DNA from: Ostrinia nubilalis
Lineage: Eukaryota > Arthropoda > Insecta > Lepidoptera > Crambidae
Assembly: GCF_963855985.1 (NCBI RefSeq)
Contig: NC_087105.1
Span: 9,178,501-9,242,500, forward strand
Reading direction: 5' to 3'
Length of the DNA stretch: 64,000 bases
The position numbers and the translations under genes are program-made. The notes under the pieces were generated by a model. The model was given only the letters and a program-made list of their open reading frames with translations. It was not told where the DNA came from and ran no database searches. Shown here one piece after another: positions 10,301 through 20,500 of this stretch. How positions within the stretch are numbered: position 1 is the first letter of the stretch; the number at the start of each line of letters is the position of its first letter.

Positions 10301-13219
10301 GGAAGACCAACTGTAGTTGTGGCTGACGTCGAAGGACCTCCAGCTCCTATCCCAGTCTACAATTTACCCAAGGTGAAAGCACCCTCCGGCTCAGGATATG
10401 CTTACAGCCATATCCATAATGATGGGCTTATGACCACTTATGCTGGATCAGGGCATATGGTTGAACATCTAGGAGTACAGCCACCAGTTGTTATTACAGA
10501 ACCTGGAAGACCGACTGTAGTTGTGGCTGACGTAAAAGGGCCCCCAGCACCAATCCCTGCCTACAATTTACCCAAGGTGGAAGCACCCTCCGGTTCAGGA
10601 TATTCTTACAGTCACGTTCATAACGACGGATCTATGACTACGTATGCTGGATCAGGGCATGTGGTTGAACATGAAAGAGAAAGACAGCCTGTTGTCATCA
10701 CAGAGCCTGGAAGACCGACGGTAGTTGTAGCTGACGTACAAGGACCCCCAGCACCAATCCCTGCCTACAATTTACCCAAGGTGGAAGCACCCTCTAGCTC
10801 AGGATATTCTTACAGTCACGTTCATAACGACGGATCTATGACTACGTATGCTGGATCAGGGCATGTGGTTGAACATGAAAGAGAAAGACAGCCTGTTGTC
10901 ATCACAGAGCCTGGAAGACCGACTGTAGTCGTGGCTGACGTAGAAAGGCCTCCAGTAATGGTCCCTGTCTACAATTCACCGAAGGTAAAGGCACCCTCTG
11001 GTTCCGGATATTCTTACAGCCACGTTCATAACGACGGATCTATGACTACGTATAATGGGTCAGGGCATGTAGTTGAACATGAAGGAGAAAGACCGCTTGT
11101 TGTCATCACAGAACCTGGAAGACCAACTGTAGTCGTGGATGACGTAGAAAGGCCTCCAGTAATGGTCCCTGTCTACAATTCACCGAAGGTAAAGGCACCC
11201 TCTGGTTCCGGATTTTCTTACGATCATGTTCATAATGATGGCTCAGTTACAACGTACTCTGGATCAGGACAAGTAGTCGAACACGAAGAAAAAAAATCTG
11301 GAGTTGTGATCTCTGCATATGGTAAACCAACTGAAGTCATGGCTGGCGCAGAAGGACTACCAGCACCAATGCCAGACTATAATTTACCAAACGCACCGTC
11401 TGGCTCAGGGTATACTTACAACCATGTTCATAATGATGGTTTTATGACCACTTATTCTGGATCGGGACGTGTTGATCACGTAGGAGAAAAACCAGCCATG
11501 GTTATCACGGAACCTGGAAGACCGACTGTCGTCGTGACTGATGTAGAAGGACCCCCGGCACCAATTCCTGCCTACAATTTACCCAAGGTAAAGGCACCCT
11601 CTGGTTCCGGTTTCTTTTACAATCACGTTCATAATGATGGCTCAGTTACCACTTACTCTGGATCAGGGAATGTAGTTGAACATGAAGGAGAAAGGCCACC
11701 TGTTGTTATTACAGAACCTGGAAGACCGACTGTAGTTGTGGCTGACGTAGAAGGGCCACCAGCACCGATGCCTGTCTACAATTTACCAAAAGCACCGTCT
11801 GGCTCAGGGTACTTTTATGACCATGTACGGAATGACGGTTTAATAACCACGTATACGGGATCAGGAAAGGTAAATGAACACAGAGGAGAAAGACCAGCGG
11901 CTGTCATTACTGAACCTGGAAGGCCAACTGTAGTTGTGTCTGGTGTGGACGGACATGCAGCCCCGATACCAGTTTACAATGCGCCGAAGGCACAAACAGG
12001 TTACTCCTATAGTCATATGAATAATGACGCTTTTATGAAAAATAACTATGATCAGGTTAACACTTTAATAGTAGAAGAAAGACCGGAGCACATGTACAAA
12101 TATGAACATGTAAGGAATAGTTATGAAATGCCACAGCGACCACATATCAGAGAACAAGTGAAAGTTAATGTCAATTCTCAAAATGAAAATTCTAGACCTT
12201 CTCCTAGTTCTCATACAGGTTTCTCTTACAAGACAGTTCATGAAGACGGCAGCGTGACCGATTATTCCGATGTCAAAGTTACTGAAGGTGCTAAGCTCGA
12301 TAGACCAATGCTGTATCCCACCGGGCCAGCAGAAACTCATCAACATGACAAAGGACATTCTGCAGTAGCTGAGAAATGCAAAAATCGCACCCGTGGCGGA
12401 GTAAGTAAAAATTGTAAGTCGCACTCAGTTGCCGTCAGTTCGAATTCAAGCCATTATTCGTACAAAACGGTGAGTCAAGATGGATCTACATCATATTCTG
12501 GCTCGGGTGCCAAATTTGATACTGCAGCACACGACAAGGAAGTAAGTTCATCAATAGTCAACGCTCCTTTATTGATAACGCAAACTGATGATGATAGTCC
12601 ACAAAAGGTTACACTGACACCTATTCTGTCAAAATTCTCGTACAAACAGGTAAATAACCGCAAACCAGATGATTTCCAAGATGAAAAAGTCAATAAAGTC
12701 GTCAGTGCTATAAATAGGACACCCGAATTGCAAAGTATAGATGTTTCTGAAACGCCAAAAGACGTATATGTACCACCACCTGAAGTCAATGAGCCAGTGC
12801 CAATAAAGAAGCCAGTAGAAGAGACAATTAATACTACGAAGAAGACAATAGCAGTACCTTATACAACAAGAAAGTCGGTTGCGGTATCTACGAGTACCAA
12901 ATCCAGCCACTTTAAACCAAAACGAGTGTACAGAAAACGGGTCAGGACTTCAACGTCACGATCAAGCTTAAGAACCTCAGCTCCTGACACCACTACGCCT
13001 CAAGAATCATCCAGTACTGCTGTGACAACTGAAGGATCATTAAGTGCCAATCCAATTGTTGTTCTACCTGAAGAAGAGAAGGTATTCTCATTCAAACAAG
13101 ACAGGTCAGATGGCTCTTCTATAACAGTCGTTGGTGACAAAGATAACAAGGTTTCAGCCGTTCTAGAAGAATCCAAAACTTCGCTAAACAGAGGTGATAT
13201 CCCGGAATCTTCATTTTGA
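7359..13219 (+). CDS. Large secreted tandem-repeat protein (structural, family unknown)
   Basis: Model: join(7359..7376, 8378..13219), 1619 codons plus stop. The six-codon first exon (MQWTFT) joins CVLLASCAVISAS to give a clean signal peptide, a layout typical of insect cuticle and silk-type genes. The long open frame can also be read from an ATG at 8327, but that start lies in the polypyrimidine tract and acceptor and replaces the signal peptide. After cleavage comes RSKR (residues 24-27), a furin-type site. Thirteen regular units follow, each with YSY-x-HVHNDGS-x-TTY-x-GSG, an acidic linker, VVITEPGRPTVVV and PAPIPVYNLPK. Degenerate DG units flank the array, and the C-terminus is basic and Ser/Thr-rich. 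Cysteines are very scarce. No R&R chitin-binding consensus was seen. An extracellular matrix, cuticle or eggshell role is inference. Confidence 0.85.
7487..7578. repeat. Long perfect hairpin in intron 1
   Basis: Two arms of about 36 bases, each the exact complement of the other (arm 1 from 7487, arm 2 ending at 7578), separated by roughly 19 bases. Either a very young foldback element or a dsRNA-forming hairpin. It is transcribed with the host gene if the model above is right. Confidence 0.8.
7580..7774 (+). mobile_element. Non-autonomous Helitron-like element
   Basis: Starts A|TCTATATAAATAAAA, contains GAGAACGGCTGGGCCGATT, and ends with GACAGACAAAACTCCACG followed by CGGGCGAAGCCGCGGGCGG. 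That tail is shared with the autonomous Helitron at 31345-37922. The terminal CTAG has decayed. Confidence 0.65.
8378..13219 (+). CDS. Repeat-protein exon 2
   Basis: One uninterrupted 4.8 kb coding exon from the acceptor at 8377 to the TGA at 13217-13219. It carries the end of the signal peptide, the RSKR site, all tandem units and the C-terminal basic region. Confidence 0.88.
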   Translation, partial: CVLLASCAVISASDHGVRSKRDLSFIKRYFMSKILGHHAANTTKIVNPSENYRLFRIPGHDKILVKAVPKIPVVFDTEAAYPAVSEVIETESVPVHPSIAIVSKYLGTSQLNDTLFALKGVKNLLQSGVLTAQREGIDQISTFKEELLQPVLVEPSNIAVGYNKRPVMVYPTLGETLIGKITPGHRYPNIKVPTHYSYKQVNKGGVTSYTAHDSQNVLVTEIKRPVPLPAPVNHRIWEILSLGSYRLPTSPVARPVIGMEKVELPPVKMVPGYHSNHMYHDGSGTMHAAQMVLQVEDDTPVVIEKVTKPVVSKVEGVYKVHGSTHKVKLPSHSSGYSYNQVHNDGSVTMYSGSGKVVEHEVEKSAIVMTDPGRPTLVVSGVEEPPAPIPVYNLPKIKAPSSAVYSYNHVHNDGSKTTYFGSGHVVENKVERPAVVITEPGRPTVFVPDVDRPAFIPVYNRHTVKGSTGSGFSYNQVHNDGSVTTYSGSGNVVEHMEEKPAMVITEPGRPTIVVADMERPPASIPVYNLPKVETPSSSGYSYSHVHNDGSRTTYAGSGNVVEHVGKNPAMVITEPGRPTFVVADMERPPAPIPVYNVPKVKIPSGSGYSYNHVHNDGFVTTYLGSGHVKHVGEKPAMVITEPGRPTVVVADVEGPPAPIPVYNLPKVKAPSGSGYAYSHIHNDGLMTTYAGSGHMVEHLGVQPPVVITEPGRPTVVVADVKGPPAPIPAYNLPKVEAPSGSGYSYSHVHNDGSMTTYAGSGHVVEHERERQPVVITEPGRPTVVVADVQGPPAPIPAYNLPKVEAPSSSGYSYSHVHNDGSMTTYAGSGHVVEHERERQPVVITEPGRPTVVVADVERPPVMVPVYNSPKVKAPSGSGYSYSHVHNDGSMTTYNGSGHVVEHEGERPLVVITEPGRPTVVVDDVERPPVMVPVYNSPKVKAPSGSGFSYDHVHNDGSVTTYSGSGQVVEHEEKKSGVVISAYGKPTEVMAGAEGLPAPMPDYNLPNAPSGSGYTYNHVHNDGFMTTYSGSGRVDHVGEKPAMVITEPGRPTVVVTDVEGPPAPIPAYNLPKVKAPSGSGFFYNHVHNDGSVTTYSGSGNVVEHEGERPPVVITEPGRPTVVVADVEGPPAPMPVYNLPKAPSGSGYFYDHVRNDGLITTYTGSGKVNEHRGERPAAVITEPGRPTVVVSGVDGHAAPIPVYNAPKAQTGYSYSHMNNDAFMKNNYDQVNTLIVEERPEHMYKYEHVRNSYEMPQRPHIREQVKVNVNSQNENSRPSPSSHTGFSYKTVHEDGSVTDYSDVKVTEGAKLDRPMLYPTGPAETHQHDKGHSAVAEKCKNRTRGGVSKNCKSHSVAVSSNSSHYSYKTVSQDGSTSYSGSGAKFDTAAHDKEVSSSIVNAPLLITQTDDDSPQKVTLTPILSKFSYKQVNNRKPDDFQDEKVNKVVSAINRTPELQSIDVSETPKDVYVPPPEVNEPVPIKKPVEETINTTKKTIAVPYTTRKSVAVSTSTKSSHFKPKRVYRKRVRTSTSRSSLRTSAPDTTTPQESSSTAVTTEGSLSANPIVVLPEEEKVFSFKQDRSDGSSITVVGDKDNKVSAVLEESKTSLNRGDIPESSF
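9380..11960 (+). repeat. Thirteen-unit coding tandem array
   Basis: In-frame units of about 190-205 bases. Units 7 and 8 (about 10550-10950) are nearly identical for some 200 bases, and the linkers before units 9 and 10 are also near copies. Recent unequal exchange or gene conversion is therefore likely. Unit 10 has a diverged ISAYGKPT in place of ITEPGRPT. Confidence 0.9.
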
Positions 13220-13307
13220 AGTAAAAAAAAACGAATTTTAATATAAGTAATTTATTGTTAGATATAGTAACTTATTTGTAATTAGATAATTTATTTTGTA
13301 ACTTATC

Positions 13308-13340
13308 AATAAACTATGACATTGTATAATAATAAACGTT
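13308..13340 (+). terminator. Polyadenylation signals of the repeat-protein gene
   Basis: AATAAA at 13308-13313 and again near 13331, about 90-110 bases after the stop codon, in an A+T-rich 3' flank. Confidence 0.65.
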
Positions 13341-13767
13341 TTATTTATTTTAACCATTGAAAGTCGCTTACAGTCGGCTTTCGTGTCACACACATTATAA
13401 TGCTCTTAAATATGACAGGACAGGAATCAATTAATATAATTTCGTTTTTAATAACAACAAGGACAGAATGTTTTGTATAATTAACAGATAATTTGACTAT
13501 TATTCGAAATTCAGATTATATTATGGCTATTTACAAAGTTTTCTTGAAAGGCTCTTCGATGTCTATTTTATTGATAGATTTTTTATTCTATTTCTGGGAA
13601 ATAAAGCTTTTTCTTAGCCACAACGGACGTCCTCTATTTGAAAAATATTTTATTCGAATTAATGATGACTATAGGTATGGGTTCAGACGTAACAATTAAT
13701 TAATTTGATTATTGCTGCATTGTATCTCAGGTCCGAGGAAGTCAATAGACAAACCAAACAATCACAG

Positions 13768-13904
13768 AGGTGGAATTGTGTAAAGCAATCGTTATCATTT
13801 GACAGTTCATAACGTACGATAAAGTCAGTTAAACAAAGCGTTTGACAGAATAATCGTACGTTATGAACTGTCAAATTATTACGATTGCTTTACACAATTC
13901 CACC
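13768..13904. mobile_element. Long-armed foldback MITE
   Basis: Arms of over 50 bases begin GGTGGAATTGTGTAAAGCAA and pair almost throughout, including an inner GACAGTTCATAACGTACGAT. No coding capacity. Confidence 0.75.
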
Positions 13905-14058
13905 CCTGATTTTGGAACAACCTGAACAAATAAAAAAAACTGTAATAAGTCGATTAACTCGAACTTGATTCAAGTCTGTCCAAAAGCACATCCAGCAGTG
14001 ACAGATTTGGCAATAGCGGACCCAGCCAGCAGCTTCGGCAAATTTCGTCTTGCCTGTG

Positions 14059-14129
14059 GCGCCATCTATTCACATCAATATAGTTTTCATACACAATACA
14101 GCGCTCACCCTGTATAAAGTAAGCGCGAC
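14059..14129. repeat. Diverged direct repeat of the sidestep stop region
   Basis: Resembles 14341-14404, which carries the stop codon and last codons of the sidestep gene: GCGCCATCTA, then ACAGCGCTC, then a GTGAGCG/GTAAGCG block at matching spacing. It may be a duplicate of the exon end. It may instead be a second copy of a dispersed GCGCCATCTA repeat that reached the 3'UTR. Confidence 0.45.
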
Positions 14130-14366
14130 AACTCTGAACTCGCTTGCAGCGCTATCAAGTTAGTGACAATTGGGTAGTTGACACCAATAACCAATGATTC
14201 CAAGACACAACTGCTTAAAAACCATTGCTATTTTACTAGCTTTGCAATCAATAAATACAGTCAATCAATAGAGCTTGCGACCTGATGACGTCATAGTTCT
14301 CAAATGGCTCGCGTTTTGACAACTAGAAAACCCCAATTTAGCGCCATCTACCGAAACGTTTATGTA

Positions 14367-14560
14367 CTACACAGCGCTCTCTCTATGCAAAGTGAGCGTG
14401 ACGTCAGGGGGTGGTGCGTCCCAGTGTTCCCAGACTGCGACGGGTTTCCGTCGACGGTCGATAGGCGGCGCCACTGGTTCCTCGGGGGCGGAACCATCGG
14501 AGTAGCCACTGCTGCATGAGCGTATGGAGCGGAGACTGCAGGAAGCTCGCTTGTTTTCTG
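14367..14560 (-). CDS. side: sidestep terminal exon (cytoplasmic tail)
   Basis: Follows acceptor CTTTTGCAG in the required phase. Encodes SGYSDGSAPEEPVAPP, then RRRKPVAVWEHWDAPPPDVT, and ends LTLHRESAV and TAG (stop at 14367-14369). The final SAV fits a class I PDZ-binding motif, suggesting a link to a scaffold protein; this is inference. Confidence 0.82.
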
Positions 14561-17500
14561 CTGCAAAAGTTTACAAAGTTGAAAAATTATGAAATTGTAA
14601 GAAAGCAAGTAGTGTAGTTAAATAGACGGGAGTCTTTTGTAGCCTTTTTGAGCTCTCTAGTGTTAGTAAGATAACGTTTGGACAACAAAAGGCAATCGCC
14701 TGGTTACGGCTTTTCCCAATTATGTTGAGGTGTAAGTACCTATGTATTGAGACTCACAACAGCCCTATAACTACGAGTAAATGTCTCGTTACAACGTGAA
14801 CTATGGGACGTAAGTAGTTATTGCAGGTATTTATGAAAAAAAAAAATATATGGATATCTCATACAATGAACCCAACGAAATTGTTGATTTAATTTTGGTC
14901 GTTGAGCATTAGATTCTTAAATTAAACAATATTTTACTAAGTTGAGTTAGCCGTCTTTTTTGTATTTATTTATTTACTTAATTACTTTTGAACACCCTGT
15001 AATACTCCAGCATCAGTTTACCAAAATGAAAAAGCTAAAGAATTTAAATTAATTAAGATACAAGTACAAGTTTATTTACCAGCAATAGTATCAATGTACT
15101 GCGTGACGTCATCCAGCTGCAACACCTGTATGACCGGAGTGGGGGTCTTCAGCCGTGGTCTCCGAGCCAGGCGGATGACCAGGGCTGTGGAGATGATGAA
15201 CACGGCCACCAGGACCACGGCGCCAACGGAGATTCCCACGTCTTTGTCCATTACAACTGGAATGAGAAGAGGAATCGTTTTTTCAATTGGGGAAAAGACA
15301 CCATCAAACTTGTAAGACAGTTATTTAAAGACATAAGTTTTCTACATTCCAGTCCTAAAACTGAAATAGTCAACACTTGGTGATTTTAAGCCCTTTCTAA
15401 GGCTTATTCCCATAGGTCCACAACATTATAGTTTTCAAAAAATGTAAGTTCATACTTAATTCCCAACGGATCCACGACTTCCACGACATTAAAAATAAAA
15501 AAGCATTTTCTTAGTATAGAACCTATGCGCTGTGGGACTAAGCCGATTTTAATTATCCATTGCCAGCTGTAAAAAAGTTTAATAAACGCACTTTTACGCA
15601 AAAACTATTGGACGGACGGATTTTAATATTAAATCCGTCAATATAAGTAAGTACATAAGAAAAGCAACAAGAACATAAAAAACTTTTTAGCGAAATTCAA
15701 AGAAGCTAGTCAAAAAACAAATCTACAGTAGGTACTCACAGTGCCACCAAGGCGGTGAGGCCGCATGCAGCAAATTCTCGGTAGGCCTCAGTAACAGCGG
15801 ATCCGAGCACCCATATCTGTTGCACGCTGCGGCTCCAGCCTCATCCGTAGGCCTCAACATCCTCAGGCTTCCTCTCACCAGCCACACGCCACCCCCGTGG
15901 GCCTGGGCCTGACGGGCCCCGAAGCCCATCGAGCCCCTGTGTTCGAGGTACAAGGAGGAGTTTGAGGGAGACATCCGCCATACGGATACCTCGTAGTAGG
16001 TCGCGTTTTCCACTGCAAAAGAGGAAAATACAAAAGTTTATTTAGGGTATCGTTTAGAGGGGGTGGAAGGGGTCAATAAAATGGCACATTATGTGACAAG
16101 GGTGTTTAATTTTGAAACGTATCATATTTTAAGCAATTTTTGCAAAAGATGGTTTTTCAGAAAGTTAGGTTTTCGAAAAGTTACTTACTTTTTGAAAAGT
16201 TGGGTTTTCAAGAAATGTTTTCGAGGTTTTCACAAAGTTAGGGTTTCGAAAACTTTTAGGCTGAGTTGTACCACATAACGTGACTGTTACTATAACGATA
16301 ACCGGTGTATTTTGTATGGAGTTTGATAGATTTTTACATTTGTCAAAGTTAAAGTAAGATGGTGCAACCCAGCCTTAAAAAATATGAAACTGTTAGTAAT
16401 AGTCTGATCTGAATGTTCCCAGACCACTTGTAAAGATTCTTTTGTGTAACAAGTTTTAAAGGTTACCGCGACACAAGCTTCGCTTAGTGCGGTATCCGCT
16501 AGATATAAGGACTTTATGTATTTGGTTTTACTGGCAATAAACGTTTTATTATTATTATTATTATTAATTCGTGTGACGTAGATGGCCCCATTTACTCAAA
16601 TCTTACCTGGTATGCATCTCATCTGGAACTCCCCGTGCTCGTAAGCCAAGTCGCACTGCTTCGGCTGTGGTGGCCTCAGCTGGTCCAAGCTGAACGTTTT
16701 GACGCACGGCTGGTACTGTGATGCGATGCCGTTGCTGGCCTCACAGGTCACTTTTAGAGTGCCTGTTAAATATTAATTATAATTAAATTACAATTAATTC
16801 ATTTTAACCACAGATAGGGGAACGGCTTCTCATCTTTTGCCAAATGTTTTCCCGAAGCGCTGGTACCTGGTGGCTGGGCAAGACTGTGATACACGTGTCC
16901 TTGATACTAATAGATTTTAAATTACTAAAAGATTTGATGATTTGTAAGTGAAATAAATGCACATAAAAATATTTAAATTACTTTCTATTTTCCTGAAGCG
17001 TAGGTGCATTTTGCTAATGTTTAAAATGCGCCTGTTATTATTTTATCGAGCGATTTATCAAGTGTCCAACGTAACAAAATCGGGTCACCAATTTTCTATG
17101 TCAATACGAAAAACACTTGAACCCCTCCAAATAAGTAGATATAAGTGTTTAAGGACACTACCTGCCTGTTTAGTACATGGATTAGGAAGGTTTCATTTGT
17201 GATCAACCATTTGGAAAAATCGAGATTGACCCTTATTTGTCACGATTACCCTGAGAACGAGGGTTAAAGTAAGCTTTGAACTCACTTGTCGGCGTAGCTT
17301 TAAAATCAAATCGTTATAGAAGATACTGGCCATTTTTTAGTTGATTAAGCTAGAGGATCTACAACTTGACCTTCACTGGTTGGGTTTTTACTGGCAGTCA
17401 AGCTGTAGATCCTGGCTACACAGGCAGGTGTTGCAGCGGTGGGAATAGTTTTAGGGGATCTATAAATAATTACTTAACATAAGATAAAAGATAGTGTCCA

Positions 17501-20500
17501 AAAAAGTGAAGAAAAGTGACCATTCAAATAAAATGAATTGGCTGTCTGTCATTAAAGTTTTCATTGATACCTGCCTTTTTAATTTTTGAAAAGCCTTGTT
17601 CGACTTATAATCTTTTTAGTCTATCTGTTCTTTGACGGGACCTTAGGGCTCCGTGACGAATCCTCACTCTGTGTAGAGTGGGGGACTTACCGACTTGAGG
17701 TGGGAACCGGTGGTGAGGTGCTGGACATCTGAAGCGGCCAGCTGTACGTGCCAGAAGTACGTATCGGGGGGAGGAAGGTCGCGATCTTTGGCTCTTATTT
17801 TCTTCTGTAGCTCTGTCCATAGAATCGAGTCTCTGGAATTTACCAACTAGAGACCCATCAGTGATCGCGCCGGGGTTAGGATATGGGAACCGGTGGTGAG
17901 GTGCTGGACGTCTGAGTTAGCCGGCTGCACGTGTCAGAAGTACCTTACATACTTGCATCGGCTTGTTTTCTTTAGTTCTGTGTATAGTGGAGGGACTTTG
18001 GAACTTACCGACTAAAGGGCCCAGTGATCTGCGCCAGGGTTAGCAGGTGGGATCCGGTAGTGAGGTGCGTCTGAGTTAGCCGGCTGCAGGTGCCAGAAAA
18101 AACTTGCTGGCTTGCATCTTTTCTTGTTCAGTTCTGTGCAGAGTGTAGGAACTTATTTTGGAACTTACCGACTAGAGGCCCAGTGATCTGCGCCAGGGTT
18201 AGCAGGTGGGAACCGGTAGTGAGGTGCTGGACATCTGAGTTAGCCGGCTGCACGTATCAGAAGTATCGTACATGCTTGCATCTTATTGTCTCTAGCCCTG
18301 TGTATAGAGGCGAGGCTCTGGATCTTACCAACTAGCGGCCCAGTGATCTGCGCCAGGGTCAGGAGGTGGGAACCGGTTGTGAGGTGCTGGACGTCTGAGT
18401 TAGCCGGCTGCACGTGCCAGAAGAAACTTCTGGCTTGCATCTTGTCTTCTTCAGTTCATTGCCGAGTATAGGAACTTATTTTGGAACTTACCGACTAGAG
18501 GCCCAGTGATCTGCACCAGGGTTAGGAGGTGGGAGCCAGTAGTGAGGTGCTGGACATCTGAGTTAGCCGGCTGCACGTGCCAGAAGAAACTTGCTGGCTT
18601 GCATCTTATCTTCTTCAGTTCTGTGCAGAGTGTAGGAACTTATTTTGGAACTAACCGACTAGAGGCCCAGTGATCTGCGCCAGGGTTAGGAGGTGGGAGC
18701 CAGTAGTGAGGTGCTGGACGTCTGAGTTAGCCGGCTGCACGTGCCAGAAGAAACTTGCTGGCTTGCATCTTATCTTCTTCAGTTCTGTGCAGAGTGTAGG
18801 AACTTATTTTGGAACTTACCGACTAGAGGCCCAGTGATCTGCGCCAGGGTTAGCAGGTGGGAGCCGGTAGTGAGGTGCTGGACGTCGGAGTTAGCCGGCT
18901 GCACGTGCCAGAAGTACGTGTCGGGGGTAGGTAAACCACGGGCGTTGCATCTTATTGTCTCTTTTACAAGCACGACGCCACGCTCCGCGCATTCTGGAGG
19001 GTCTGCAAGAAGAATATTTCCAAAAAGATTTAGAATTATCTGCATTATTGAACAAAATACAGATACATAGACTCCTGCTGCCACGCTCACAAGTGTAGCG
19101 CTAGAATAAATTCGAATTGATTGGCGTGTTTATAGAATGCCAATACAAGAATTCACTGCGGATTTACATTGGATGTTTACAGTGAGTTTTTATAGAATCG
19201 CACTGCTGCGTTTGAAGAGTTAGATTCCCTCTCTATTCTCACCTAGAACACTCAAAGTAGATACCACTTTTTGTTCTCAGTTCGGTTGTATTCATTTAGC
19301 TAGACTAGCTGATGCGGCGAACTTCGTACCGCCTATGTTCATCAAGAATAATATAAGATTCTAATGGAGAAAGTATTTTTCAAATCGGTTCAGTATTTCG
19401 GAGCCTATTCAATACAAATAAACAATTGTATTTACAAATTGGTAATATTCTTTAAAAAATAGCCTAAAGGAGAGACCTATTATTTCGGTCAGTAAGCTTC
19501 TTGCTGAGTGACCAGGTGGTCAACTAGCGGTCTTTGGTATTAACCATTACCAGGTCAGTATAGGTGTACCAGAATCTCATGGCAAACAAAAATATTGGAA
19601 AAGTGTGTTTTTCATATGGCCATTGTCTATGGCTTTATTGTCACCTGTCAAAGTAAATCAAGAGATCTGTCAGCCGCTGCAGAAATTTTGTAATCTCTTC
19701 ATGCCTATTTGTTATTTTTATGAAAATTTCGAAAAAGCTCAAGCAAATCATATTGTTTTCAATGTGTATTGTAAAATAAGGCATAATTCAAAGTCAATCT
19801 TTGATTTTAAAGCGCGTCGTTGAGTTGACAGAAGTTGGAGTGAAATGTTTTGATACATTTAGTTTATTACCTAACAGCGTCAGAAGGATGGAAGGAAGGA
19901 AAATAAACATAACCCATGTTTATTTTTATATTATTCTTACCTAATAGCTGCTTTATCGGGGTTTTCAGGTGTATTTCATACATTGGTGCAGAGGAATAGT
20001 GAAAAAGTTATGACCATGACGTAAAGAAATTTAAAAAAGATTTCATCAAGCAAGTTTGAGTAATTAAAATACTTTATATTATACAGGGTGGAATTTTGTG
20101 AGCCACCACCACAATGCCATTTTTTCTCAAAGAAAACATTCCTTTATTTTTGAAAAGAAATAGAACTACTTCCAAAAATTTGCTTGCCACACCCGGGAAT
20201 TGAACCAACTAAAATCTGTTAAAAATTACATCCTGTATTTTTATTACATCGATCGTTAGGGTTAAGTATAAGGATGAAATCTCTCTAACAAACTTGATAA
20301 ATCAAATGAAAGGAAAACCATGAAATGTTAAATTATTTTAATAATGTTGCAGAAAATTGTATGGTAAGTATAGTAGAGAATTTTCGAAAAAAATTCAAAA
20401 ATCTTTGTATGCAATTCTGTTTTTTTTTTCAAAAATAAAGGAATGTTTTCTTTCTGTAAAATTTTCTATCTACAGTATTAAGAGTACTTTCCCTCCAGGT

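Noticed and set aside
9380..11960. CRISPR-like or satellite reading of the regular repeats
   Set aside because: The units keep a single open frame with codon-level conservation, so this is a coding array in a eukaryotic gene.
12065..12910. Minus-strand frames under the repeat-protein gene
   Set aside because: They are low-complexity antisense shadows of the real coding exon with no motifs of their own.
17691..18777. Ig5 copies as a working set of mutually exclusive exons
   Set aside because: No copy has a good phase-compatible acceptor, the first cysteine region is missing or changed in several, and copies 4, 5 and 6 are broken. Kept as partial pseudo-exons and raised only as a question.
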